Shown here: piece after piece, positions 49,880 through 58,303 of the stretch
How positions within the stretch are numbered: the stretch's first letter is position 1
Layout of the letters: every line of letters begins with the position of its first letter
NCBI RefSeq assembly: GCF_020686965.1
Contig: NZ_JAJEPS010000012.1
Span: forward strand, 1-64,000
Direction: 5' to 3'
Length of the DNA: 64,000 bases
Source of the DNA: Hominiventricola filiformis
GTDB lineage: Bacteria; Bacillota; Clostridia; Lachnospirales; Lachnospiraceae
The notes under the pieces: generated by a model
The model's database searches: none
The model's input: the letters and a program-made list of their open reading frames with translations, nothing else
What the model was told of the DNA's origin: nothing
Made by a program: the position numbers and the translations under genes

Positions 49880-50311
49880 ATGAAGAAAAAGATAATTGCA
49901 GTGATTACAGGAGCAGTAATCTTGATAATTGCTACAGGAAGTATTTGTTGGAAATCTGAATCCGGTCATAAGGGAGGTGAACCGGATGTAGTAGGAACAT
50001 TTTCCGTAAATCGGGATGAAAATTTAACTGTGGTCGCTAACCGGGAAAATATTGAGGATAGAGAAGCGTTTGCAAGAGAACTTTTGCAGATGTACAAGGA
50101 TGATTCTTTTCATTCGACAAAATTCTCCACAGACAGGGGATATGCGACGAGCCTTGATATGAACATCTATTTATGGAAAGAGAATATTGAAGAAGGGGAA
50201 TCGGTAATGACAGCTGAATACAGACCTGTAGAATACGGAAAGGACTATGATGTAGTCAATAATCCTGATAAATTTCAACTATATATAGATGGAAAAGAAG
50301 TAGAAGAATAA
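49880..50311 (+). CDS. Hypothetical membrane-anchored extracellular protein
   Basis: This 143-residue protein has an N-terminal signal/anchor (KKKIIAVITGAVILIIATGS) and a polar exported domain rich in acidic and aromatic residues. A Cys follows the hydrophobic stretch (SICWKS), but the context is not a clear lipobox. No domain is recognised. Confidence 0.6.
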   Translation: MKKKIIAVITGAVILIIATGSICWKSESGHKGGEPDVVGTFSVNRDENLTVVANRENIEDREAFARELLQMYKDDSFHSTKFSTDRGYATSLDMNIYLWKENIEEGESVMTAEYRPVEYGKDYDVVNNPDKFQLYIDGKEVEE

Positions 50312-50463
50312 CACGGTGAACTTTTTATACTGAAATATGTACGATTCCAATAATGATATGAACTTATGGGAATATATTGCGGATACTTTGTGAACTTTAT
50401 CCTGATACAATGATTATGCTGATGAAAGAAGGCATAGATAATTGAATACAAGAAAGAGACGAA

Positions 50464-50501
50464 AGCCTCAGTAGTTAAGAAAAAACTACTGGGGCTTTTT
50501 T
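50464..50501 (+). terminator. Rho-independent terminator
   Basis: AGCCTCAGTAGTT (50464-50476) pairs with AACTACTGGGGCT (50484-50496), followed by a T run. The surrounding 50312-50636 gap holds no gene. Confidence 0.85.
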
Positions 50502-50636
50502 CGTGCCTGAATTTCTCAGCCAATAACTGCGGGCGTATCCCGGCAGGATAAAGGCGGAGCAGGCATGATCCTAAACAGAGGTCCGCCTTCTGGATTTGAA
50601 ACGAGCAACAAGATTTCAAATTCAGGAGGAACGGAT

Positions 50637-51110
50637 ATGTATATTGAACACCCATATTTTTACGAAGGAAAGTATTACGCAAATATTGATGGAGAAATGA
50701 TCGAGATTACAAAAGAAGTTGCGTATGCGATGAATAATTTTTACAGAAGCAGCAAGGCAAAAAAAGTTGAGATTAAGAATGAACTGGGTGAGGTTGTGGA
50801 TAAGATGCTGAGAGAAGTACCTTACAGCGGTCAGTCCATTGATGGAGAAGGCTTCATGATTGAGGATTTTCCAGATCTGAACTGTGATGTGGAGCACTGT
50901 GTACTGACAAAAATGGAACAGCAGGATATTCACACAGTGATCAATCAACTGAACTCAGAGGAACGCATGATTATTTATGGCATTTTCTTTGAAAACAAGA
51001 CACAGACACAGATGGCGGAGATTATGGGGATTTCCAGACAGATGCTGTCATACAAGCTGAAATCCACTCTTAATAAGATGCGTGAAATGTATATGAATAA
51101 ATTTTTTTAA
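50637..51110 (+). CDS. Sigma-70-like region 4 protein
   Basis: This 157-residue protein ends with a sigma region 4-type HTH (INQLNSEERMIIYGIFFENK, TQTQMAEIMGISRQMLSYKL), while the N-terminal part lacks a clear region 2. Such proteins control excision or transfer genes in Tn916/Tn1549-type elements. ATG 50637 has AGGAGGAA upstream. The structured gap that follows may be its target or be under its control (inference). Confidence 0.75.
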   Translation: MYIEHPYFYEGKYYANIDGEMIEITKEVAYAMNNFYRSSKAKKVEIKNELGEVVDKMLREVPYSGQSIDGEGFMIEDFPDLNCDVEHCVLTKMEQQDIHTVINQLNSEERMIIYGIFFENKTQTQMAEIMGISRQMLSYKLKSTLNKMREMYMNKFF

Positions 51111-51690
51111 AAAATTTTTCAAAATCTTTTGCATCTGCCAAAGTCATTTGACTTTAGTAATTAGAGGAAGTTAAAGGACTTCCTAAAATGAACCATGATA
51201 ACTGAATATCCAATAATAACTGACGTGACATTTCATGCAAAGAGCACGAGGAAGATGCCGCTATAGGATTATAAGACAAAACAAAGATTTTTAGTTCAGT
51301 CCGTAATGCTGCGAAAAAGCACTGACCGAAGCCAGCTGGCAGGCTGGTGATGCGATGATATGTATGAGATGCGATACACTTGCAGATCCTGAGAAGTCTG
51401 TAACTGGTAAACCTATGAACTGCTGGAGCCTGGAAACGAGAGTTTCCGGGTTGTGGTCCGGAGTATGCATCCGGGCAGGTTATTATTCCCTTCCTGCATA
51501 TGCGGGAGTAACGATTCGGGGTATCGAGGATAAATAGAATCGAGCGAGCACTGTTTAATAATCAAATTGGCTATAGAGGTTATGCGGCAGAGCTTTCCTT
51601 ATGGGAAAGAAACTCTGCCGTATTCCTGTGGAGCCAATATAGCGCTATGGATGCTTTACAAATAAAAATAATAGATTGGAGAGAGGACAA
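51111..51690 (+). ncRNA. Candidate large structured RNA between the sigma-like gene and pemK
   Basis: No convincing gene fills these 580 bases. Several stems can be read: CCAGC/GCTGG (near 51332), CCTGGAAAC/GTTTCCGGG (near 51430), CCGGA/TCCGG (near 51461), and a long final hairpin from TTGGCT (51567) to AGCCAA (51637) containing CGGCAGAG/CTCTGCCG and CTTTCC/GGAAAG. G+C content is higher than in neighbouring gaps. A folded RNA fits better than an untranslated leader, but this is not proven. Confidence 0.5.
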
Positions 51691-52071
51691 ATGACAATCC
51701 GCAGAGGAGATATTTTATGGGCAGATCTCGGTATGTTTCCTACAACATCTGTTCAGGGTGGAGTAAGACCGGTGATCGTAGTGAGTAATAATAAAGCCAA
51801 TACATACAGTTCAGTCATAACGGTAGTTCCGCTGACATCAAGAATTTATAAGAAACGGTATTTGCCAACACATGTATTTATCAGCAAATATGATATGACG
51901 GGAATCCGAAAAGGAAGCCTGGCACTGGCTGAACAGGTTATGAGCATTTCTACGAAATGTATTATTGAGAAATGCGGAAGAGTGAACAAGTGGAGCCTGG
52001 ATCGGGTACTGAAAGCAGTACAGATTCAGATGGGAATGGAAGGAGAAGGGCATGACGGCAGAGGAATATAG
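51691..52071 (+). CDS. PemK/MazF-family endoribonuclease-like protein
   Basis: This 126-residue protein has the MazF/PemK fold signature (RRGDILWADLG, GVRPVIVVSNNKAN, VVPLTSRI, GIRKGSLALAEQV). MazF toxins cut mRNA. The next gene could encode the antitoxin, but its place after the toxin and its sequence are atypical. ATG 51691 follows GGAGAGAGG. The gene leads the operon that contains the recombinases. Confidence 0.85.
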   Translation: MTIRRGDILWADLGMFPTTSVQGGVRPVIVVSNNKANTYSSVITVVPLTSRIYKKRYLPTHVFISKYDMTGIRKGSLALAEQVMSISTKCIIEKCGRVNKWSLDRVLKAVQIQMGMEGEGHDGRGI

Positions 52072-52300
52072 AAACTATCTGGAGCAGGATTTCAGTGATG
52101 TAGATATCAATGAAATGACTGATCTACGGATGATAAAAGCAGACAGAAATAAATCGCTTCAGGAACGGAGAGATATTTTTCTGAATAAAGTAGGAAATCC
52201 ATATTTGGTCCGGATCGGCAATATGAAAGTAAAAGTCAGATTTGCCAATAACGGTATATCTATGGAGCAGGCATTTGAGAATATGCTTCTGAGTGTCTGA
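52052..52300 (+). CDS. Small protein coupled to PemK (possible antitoxin)
   Basis: This 82-residue protein (DVDINEMTDLRMIKADRNKS, FLNKVGNPYLVRIGNMKVKV) is found next to serine recombinases in related elements; I associate it with the DUF6870 group, not certainly. It overlaps pemK by 20 bases, so coupled translation and an antitoxin role are possible. Confidence 0.6.
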   Translation: MTAEEYRNYLEQDFSDVDINEMTDLRMIKADRNKSLQERRDIFLNKVGNPYLVRIGNMKVKVRFANNGISMEQAFENMLLSV

Positions 52301-52363
52301 AAAAGTACTGGCAAGATTGAGGGGACTGTGTTAGAATGTCGGTAAGGACAAATTATGCAGCCC

Positions 52364-52399
52364 CCTTTTATTACATGGATTTTCTGACGTAATAAAAGG
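52364..52399 (+). promoter_or_regulatory. Hairpin covering the ribosome site of the first recombinase
   Basis: CCTTTTATTAC (52364-52374) pairs perfectly with GTAATAAAAGG (52389-52399); the right arm contains the first part of the Shine-Dalgarno AAAGGAGGT before ATG 52409. More Cs upstream of the left arm could pair with the rest. This could keep recombinase translation low until the stem opens. Confidence 0.6.
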
Positions 52400-52408
52400 A
52401 GGTAAGAT

Positions 52409-54100
52409 ATGTATCAGAATATCAATAAAATCTATCATGCCGCCATCTATGTCAGATTATCTAAAGAAGATGGCGATATTTCCAGTTCAGCAAAACTGGA
52501 AAGTAACAGCATTTCTAACCAGAAAGCTTTGATTCTGGATTTCCTGAAAGACAAAAAAGATATAGAAGTTGTTTCAGTCCGAGTTGATGATGGCTACTCA
52601 GGCTCTAATTTTGAGCGCCCAGCATTCCAGGCAATGCTGGAAGATATCCGGCGTGGGATTGTAGACTGCGTAGTGGTAAAAGATTTATCACGATTTGGAA
52701 GGGAATATATTGATTCTGGGAAGTATATCGAGAGATTATTCCCGGCTCTTGGTGTGCGTTTTATTGCCATCAATGACAATTATGACAGTCTCAAGGGAAA
52801 GAATCAGGCAGACGAAATTATTATCCCATTTAAGAATTTAATCAATGATGCTTATTGCCGTGACATTTCTATTAAGATCAGGAGTAATCTTGAGATTAAG
52901 AGGAAAAAAGGCGAATGCGTGACTCCGTTTGTAGCTTTTGGATACAGGAAGACAAAGACAGATAAGCATAAATTAGAGATTGATCCATCTGCAGGCAGTG
53001 TAGTACAGGATATTTTTAAGATGAAGCTGCAGGGAATGAGTCAGGATGCGATTGCTAATCGTTTAAATGAACTGGGTATTCTTTCCCCATTTGAGTATAA
53101 AATCAGCAGTGGCAGTCATTATGAAACAGGCTTCCGGCAGAAAGAACAGGCACTTTGGAGTTCCGTTACCGTCCGCAGGATACTGGAAAACGAGGTTTAT
53201 ATCGGAAACCTTGTGCAGGGAAAAAGGACGACACCGAACCATAAAGTGAAGCAGACTTATGTGAAACCGGAAGATGACTGGATCCGGATTGAGAAAAATC
53301 ATGAGCCATTGGTGAGTGACCGTGATTTTGAAATTGTTCAGAGACTTCTGGGCATGGATACACGTACTTCGCCTGACCAAAAGCAAGTATATCTGTTATC
53401 CGGAATTGCTGTATGTGCGGATTGTGGTGCACCTATGACAAGAAAGGTTTCTACTGTGGCAGGGAAAAAATATGCTTATTATCTATGTTCCGCAAATAAA
53501 GAAACAAAACGCTGTTCTAGTCATAGAATACCGGAAAAGGATCTGGAAGATGCCGTACTGGTGATGCTGAAACAGCATATCCAGAATATCCTGCACCTGA
53601 AAAGAGTCCTGGAATTTGTTGGTACTGTGCCATTTCAGGAGATCAATATGAAGAAGCTGCAGGACAGGCTGGAGAAGAAAAAACAGGAGACAGAACGTTG
53701 TAAGGAGTTACGGATGATGCTCTATTCGGATATGAAAGAGGGCATTGTATCAAAAGAAGACTATGTAGAGCTTCATGCAGCCTATGGAAAGAGGCTTAGA
53801 AATGCGGAAGAGAGTATCCGTGCAATCCAGAAAGAAATGGATAGTGAGCTGGAAAAAGCAGACAATGCCAATACCTGGCTGGATTATTTTGTGAAATATC
53901 AGGATATTGAAGAACTGTCCCGCACAGTGGTGGTAGAACTGATCAGGAAAATCCGAGTATATGATAAAAAGAATATAGAGATCACTTTTGATTTTGATGA
54001 TTGTTATCAGACATTGCTGAATCAATTACCGGCTATGGGAGTTGATACGGTAATAGATGATGATAATAATCTGCAGGTTAAGGTAAAGGAGGTTGTATAA
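52409..54100 (+). CDS. Large serine recombinase 1
   Basis: This 563-residue recombinase has the catalytic domain with Ser in IYVRLSKEDGD and Arg in SRFGREYIDSGKY, the recombinase domain (GYRKTKTDK onward), a zinc ribbon (CADCGAPM and CSANKETKRC) and a coiled coil (about residues 420-490). It is related to TndX/TnpX-type enzymes that excise and insert clostridial elements. The following recombinase begins 2 bases after its stop. Confidence 0.9.
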   Translation: MYQNINKIYHAAIYVRLSKEDGDISSSAKLESNSISNQKALILDFLKDKKDIEVVSVRVDDGYSGSNFERPAFQAMLEDIRRGIVDCVVVKDLSRFGREYIDSGKYIERLFPALGVRFIAINDNYDSLKGKNQADEIIIPFKNLINDAYCRDISIKIRSNLEIKRKKGECVTPFVAFGYRKTKTDKHKLEIDPSAGSVVQDIFKMKLQGMSQDAIANRLNELGILSPFEYKISSGSHYETGFRQKEQALWSSVTVRRILENEVYIGNLVQGKRTTPNHKVKQTYVKPEDDWIRIEKNHEPLVSDRDFEIVQRLLGMDTRTSPDQKQVYLLSGIAVCADCGAPMTRKVSTVAGKKYAYYLCSANKETKRCSSHRIPEKDLEDAVLVMLKQHIQNILHLKRVLEFVGTVPFQEINMKKLQDRLEKKKQETERCKELRMMLYSDMKEGIVSKEDYVELHAAYGKRLRNAEESIRAIQKEMDSELEKADNANTWLDYFVKYQDIEELSRTVVVELIRKIRVYDKKNIEITFDFDDCYQTLLNQLPAMGVDTVIDDDNNLQVKVKEVV

Positions 54101-54101
54101 A

Positions 54102-55793
54102 ATGGCACGAAAGAGTAGGAAAAACATTCCGGAAGTAGTCGGCAGTGCAACCGTCCAGACAGAGGTGAGAAGACCATTCCGGGCAGGATTGTATGCCAGA
54201 ATTTCAATGGAAACAGAAGAAACATTAGAAAGAGGGACGATAGAAACCCAGGTGGAATTGATGAAAAACTTTGTAGCAGATACGGAAGATATTTCGGTTG
54301 CGGAAGTTTATAAGGACTCAGACTATTCAGGTACAAATTTTGACCGTCCTGGATTCGTACAGATGATGGAAGATATCAAGCATGGAAAAATCAATTGTGT
54401 TATTGTAAAAGATTTGTCCAGACTTGGAAGAAATTATGTCGAAACCAGCAACTATATTGAACGAGTATTTCCGTTTTTTCATGTAAGATTCCTGGCTGTG
54501 ACAGATGATTTCGATTCCTTCAGAGAGGGTGTGGATCTTACAGTTCCACTGAAGAATATTATCAATGAGTTCTATTCGAAAGACCTTGCCAAAAAGAGCA
54601 GCAGCGCAAAAAAAGCTCTTTGGAAAAAAGGAAAATTTACAAGTGCCTGGGAACCGTATGGTTACAGAAAGTCAGAAGAAGACCATCATCAGCTGATCGT
54701 TGATGAAGAAGCTGCAGAACATTTGAAAAGTATATTTTCTATGTATATGGATGGCAGGAACTATAGTGATATTGCAAGACAGCTCAATAAAGATGGAGTT
54801 TTATCGCCGACTTTACAGAGAAAATTCTATAAAACCGGTGAAAAGCCGCTTCCGGAGTCAAAACCCTGGAACAATTATGAAGTGAAACGAGTTCTTCAGG
54901 ATGTTCATTGCACAGGTGATTCTGTATTTGGAAAATATCAGCAAAGTGTTTTCCAGGGAAATAAACAGAGAAATCGACCAGAGAGTGAATGGGTGCATGT
55001 GGAGAACACGCATGAAGGGATTATAGATAGAGAGTTGTTTCAACAGGTACAATCTAAAATCCAGGAATATACGGAAGCTTATAAGAAGAAACATCAGCAG
55101 AACAATGGAGCTATTAGAAACCATAATTTCTATACAGGAAAGATATGGTGCGGAGGCTGTGGCAACCGCATGACGTTGTCCAGAGAAAGAAATGGCACAT
55201 TCTTTTATATCTGCGGAGCCAATACTAACCATAAATCCGGAGGAAAGCAATGCAAAGGGCACAGAGTCAGAAAAGAATATGTGGATGACGATGTTCTTCG
55301 CCTGATTCAAACGCATATGAAAACCGTATTGGATACAGAAAAAATGATTCAGGAAATGAATGCAGCTTCCAAAAATCAGACACAGTACCTGCTTTTGGAT
55401 AAAGAGGTGGGGAAACTTCGACGGGAACTAAGCCGTATCAGTAAGCGTAAATCGGATTTATATGAAGACTATTCCGAACGTTTGATTACAGAAGAAGAAT
55501 ACATACAGTTTTCTCGGATCTATTCCAATGAAATTGAGAATATCAAGAGCCGTCTGGACACAGTATTGGCGGCACAGGTTCGGTATTCCCAGGATTACCA
55601 CATTGAAGAAGGCTGGGGAAATGTGATACATACTTATATGTCAAAGCGTAAGCTGACAAAAGAAATGGCAGATGCCTTTGTAGATTCAATTATTATCCGT
55701 GGTAAGTATGATTATGAGATCAAGCTGGTATATGACGATCAGTTTGCAGATTTACAGAAACTAAAGAAAGAGAAGGAGGCGCAGTCAAGATGA
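54102..55793 (+). CDS. Large serine recombinase 2
   Basis: This 563-residue protein has catalytic Ser in LYARISMETEE and SRLGRNYVETSNY, a zinc ribbon (CGGCGNRM and CKGHRV) and a coiled coil. All catalytic residues looked for are present. ATG 54102 follows GGAGG. Its stop overlaps the ATG of recombinase 3 (ATGA), so the three act as one unit, as in other clostridial elements with recombinase triplets. Confidence 0.9.
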   Translation: MARKSRKNIPEVVGSATVQTEVRRPFRAGLYARISMETEETLERGTIETQVELMKNFVADTEDISVAEVYKDSDYSGTNFDRPGFVQMMEDIKHGKINCVIVKDLSRLGRNYVETSNYIERVFPFFHVRFLAVTDDFDSFREGVDLTVPLKNIINEFYSKDLAKKSSSAKKALWKKGKFTSAWEPYGYRKSEEDHHQLIVDEEAAEHLKSIFSMYMDGRNYSDIARQLNKDGVLSPTLQRKFYKTGEKPLPESKPWNNYEVKRVLQDVHCTGDSVFGKYQQSVFQGNKQRNRPESEWVHVENTHEGIIDRELFQQVQSKIQEYTEAYKKKHQQNNGAIRNHNFYTGKIWCGGCGNRMTLSRERNGTFFYICGANTNHKSGGKQCKGHRVRKEYVDDDVLRLIQTHMKTVLDTEKMIQEMNAASKNQTQYLLLDKEVGKLRRELSRISKRKSDLYEDYSERLITEEEYIQFSRIYSNEIENIKSRLDTVLAAQVRYSQDYHIEEGWGNVIHTYMSKRKLTKEMADAFVDSIIIRGKYDYEIKLVYDDQFADLQKLKKEKEAQSR

Positions 55794-57367
55794 CAGATCT
55801 TAGAAAAACAGCTGTTTACATCCGTTTGTCTGCAGAAGATGACAATGTAGATGGCAGAGCCAAAAAAGAGAGCGACAGTGTAACTTCTCAGAGAATTCTG
55901 TTAAAATCATTTGCAATTGATGAGCTGGGTGTAGCTGAGTTGGATATTCTGGAATATGTGGATGACGGTGTTAGCGGTACTCATTTTAAAAGGCAGGGAT
56001 TTCAACAGCTGCAGGATGACATGAAAAGCGGAGAAATCGGCTGTGTAGTTGTGAAAGACTTTTCCAGATTTGGAAGAGACTATCTGGAAGTTGGATTTTA
56101 TATTGAATATATTTTCCCACTTCTACAGATTCGATTTATTTCGATTAATGACAGCTATGACAGTGCAGCGAGCAGCGGAATGACTGGTGGAATGAATGTA
56201 GCATTGCAGAATCTGATATACAATATGTATAGCCTGGATTTGTCCAAGAAAATTTCATCAGCATTGCAGACAAGAACGAGAAATGGTACACGCCTTCCGG
56301 TAAATGCCAGATATGGCTATAAAAAAGGAAAAGACGGAAGACTGGAAGTTGATCCGGAGGCTGCAAAAGTCGTGAAAATGATTTTTCGGATGGCAGCGGA
56401 AGGAACAAGTTTCGCAGATATTACAAGGGAATTGAACAGACAGGCGATTGCCACTTGTGATGAGCAGAAATTATCAAGAGGGGATCAGGTGCAGTTCCAG
56501 AGGTTTGACACGATCAAAAAGAAACATTGGAGCCCTACGACAGTAGCGGCAATTGTCCGGGATGAGATTTATATTGGAACCAGAATCTGGGGAAAAACAC
56601 GTTGCAGTATGCATACCGGTCATAAAGCAGTTCTGAATGATGAAACAGAATGGGTTCGCCTGGAAAATCATCATACGGCAATTATAGACAGAGCATTGTT
56701 TGAAAAAGCAAATGAAATGCATCCGAAAAAGAAGAGAAGTGTTGCGGAATCACGCACCAATTTTACTCTGGAAAGGCGTAAAAAACAGCCGGCATTACTG
56801 ATATGTGCCAACTGTGGGCATTCTTTACTAAAAGAAACGGAGCATCTGCTAAAATGCTCAGATGCTCGAACCAATGGAGATCCTGTGTGTCGAAGTCTGG
56901 TGATCCGACGGGAACCGCTGGAGGAGAATATCCTTGGGCTTGTCCATCAGTATGCAGCGTCAATGTTGGAAAAAGAAAAGAAAGTATCTTCCAACAGGCA
57001 ATGCGACGACAAAGAGATCAATACCGCAGAATTGCAAAAACAAAGCCGACAGTTGACCTCGGAAAAGATGAAACTCTATGATGCTTACAAAGATGGTCGT
57101 ATAGATCGTGATTCGTATAAGCAGAGAGCTGGAAAGATAAGTGTACAGCTGGAGGAAATAAAACGAAAGATAGAAGATGCGGAGAATAGTAAAAAGCTTC
57201 TTGAACAAAATGAACTTTCTGATAAAATAAAACTAAAAGATTTCTTGGGAATTCAGAAGTTCGATACAGAGAAGTTGCGTGAGATTATCAAGGTGATCCG
57301 TGTTCATTGTCAGGATGAAATTGAAATCGAATGGAATTTTGACGATATTTTTTCGGAACAGAGGTAA
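55790..57367 (+). CDS. Large serine recombinase 3
   Basis: This 525-residue protein has catalytic Ser in VYIRLSAEDDN and SRFGRDYLEVGFY, a zinc ribbon (CANCGHSL and CSDARTNGDPVC) and a C-terminal coiled coil. It is the last gene before the right end of the element. Division of labour among the three recombinases cannot be read from sequence. Confidence 0.9.
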   Translation: MTDLRKTAVYIRLSAEDDNVDGRAKKESDSVTSQRILLKSFAIDELGVAELDILEYVDDGVSGTHFKRQGFQQLQDDMKSGEIGCVVVKDFSRFGRDYLEVGFYIEYIFPLLQIRFISINDSYDSAASSGMTGGMNVALQNLIYNMYSLDLSKKISSALQTRTRNGTRLPVNARYGYKKGKDGRLEVDPEAAKVVKMIFRMAAEGTSFADITRELNRQAIATCDEQKLSRGDQVQFQRFDTIKKKHWSPTTVAAIVRDEIYIGTRIWGKTRCSMHTGHKAVLNDETEWVRLENHHTAIIDRALFEKANEMHPKKKRSVAESRTNFTLERRKKQPALLICANCGHSLLKETEHLLKCSDARTNGDPVCRSLVIRREPLEENILGLVHQYAASMLEKEKKVSSNRQCDDKEINTAELQKQSRQLTSEKMKLYDAYKDGRIDRDSYKQRAGKISVQLEEIKRKIEDAENSKKLLEQNELSDKIKLKDFLGIQKFDTEKLREIIKVIRVHCQDEIEIEWNFDDIFSEQR

Positions 57368-57409
57368 CTTGAGCAGGACAAGAAGGACTTATCAGAAGAT
57401 AATAAAGGT

Positions 57410-57449
57410 GCTGGGACTACCTGATGGAAGCGTCAGATAGTCTTCGGCA
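57410..57449 (+). terminator. Terminator-like hairpin after the recombinases
   Basis: GACTACCTGA pairs with TCAGATAGTC around 57415-57442, extended by GCTG/CGGC, followed by an A run and then eight Ts near 57463. It probably ends the recombinase transcript and may be part of the element end. Confidence 0.6.
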
Positions 57450-57485
57450 GAAAAAAATAAAATTTTTTTTGTCCTATACTTGACA

Positions 57486-57659
57486 CATCCACATGTATGC
57501 CGGCACACCTATTGCACAAATATGGCAAAATCCGGAATGAATCCAAAAGCATTGCAATATTTGATGGGCCACTCAGATATCAGCGTAACGCTGAATACAT
57601 ATACGCATGTAAATCTTGAGGATGCCAGGGAAGAAGTTGCCCGGATTCAGGTTGTGTAA
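57486..57659 (+). pseudogene. int: 3' fragment of a Tn916-type tyrosine integrase
   Basis: The last 57-58 residues of an integrase are present: HPHVCRHTYCTNMAKSG (His and Arg of the catalytic set), LQYLMGHSDI (His) and TLNTYTHVN (nucleophile Tyr). The reading frame is open leftwards only a few codons, where the serine-recombinase element ends at about 57482. The 5' part of int was not found at the left end of the element in this window, so a further rearrangement must have removed it. Confidence 0.85.
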
Positions 57660-57838
57660 TTACGATTTTTAATTGAAAATAGCAAGGTATAAAATAGAAA
57701 AACATACACCTTATTTTACACCTTTTGCGGACGATATTATGCGAAAATAAACCAGGTTATGCCAGAAAGCAAAAATTTACAAAGGCTTACAAAGCCCGAA
57801 AAACCAAGAAAAACTAAGAAATGCGAGGTTATGCAACA
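57660..57838. other. Right-end region of the older int element, candidate att
   Basis: No gene. AGGTTATGC occurs at 57754-57762 and 57826-57834; TTACAAAGGC/TTACAAAGCC is a tandem 10-base repeat at about 57777-57796. Repeats between an integrase 3' end and the next chromosomal gene are typical of arm and core sites of tyrosine-recombinase elements. The host gene then begins at 57839. Confidence 0.4.
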
Positions 57839-58303
57839 ATGATAAAAGTACTCTTTATCTGCCACGGCAATATTTGCCGCAGCACCATGGCCCAGTACGT
57901 CATGCAGTATTTAGTGGACAAGCGTGGTCTGAGTGATTGTTTTTACATCGACTCCGCTGCCACCAGCACGGAGGAGATCGGCAACCGGCCGCACCGGGGC
58001 ACCCAGGCGAAATTATATGAGGTTGGCATTCCCTGCGGGGATCATCGGGCGGTACAGATGAAGCGTTCTGATTATGAGAAATATGATTACCTGATCGGTA
58101 TGGACACCTGGAATATACGCAATATGAACCGCATTGCAGGCGGCGATCCGGAGCATAAGATTCACAAACTTCTGGAATTTACGAACCGGGACGGGGACAT
58201 TGCGGACCCTTGGTATACGGGTAATTTTGATGAGACATATACGGATGTGATGGAGGGCTGCCAGGATCTTCTGGAACACATCCTGAAGGAGGATATGGAG
58301 TAG
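57839..58303 (+). CDS. Low-molecular-weight protein tyrosine phosphatase
   Basis: The 154 residues carry the phosphatase loop FICHGNICRSTMA (CX5RS) and the general-acid motif DPWYTG. It dephosphorylates tyrosine residues, often in capsule or stress regulation. ATG 57839 gives the family-typical start (MIKVLFICHGN); a start at 57821 lies in the putative attachment repeat. Its stop shares a base with the next GTG. Confidence 0.9.
   Translation: MIKVLFICHGNICRSTMAQYVMQYLVDKRGLSDCFYIDSAATSTEEIGNRPHRGTQAKLYEVGIPCGDHRAVQMKRSDYEKYDYLIGMDTWNIRNMNRIAGGDPEHKIHKLLEFTNRDGDIADPWYTGNFDETYTDVMEGCQDLLEHILKEDME

Larger units (their letters stand above)
10072..57482. mobile_element. Mobilizable genomic element carrying a metallophore cargo
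   Basis: The left backbone has three rep-type genes, two dnaC-like genes and pcfB (10657-15243). The right backbone has a relaxase, mobC and a candidate oriT (41834-43612), regulators, and three tandem serine recombinases (52409-57367). The right end is well marked because the sequence switches at about 57482 into the middle of a tyrosine integrase gene. The left end is uncertain, somewhere between 10020 and 10215. No type IV secretion gene or coupling protein was found, so transfer would need a helper. The 15450-41460 interval is cargo. Confidence 0.65.

Noticed and set aside
51355..51537. 60-codon ORF inside the structured gap
   Set aside because: It has no ribosome site and its sequence follows the stems; more likely chance within a structured RNA.
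51111..51690. Group II intron
   Set aside because: No reverse transcriptase and no recognisable domain V sequence.
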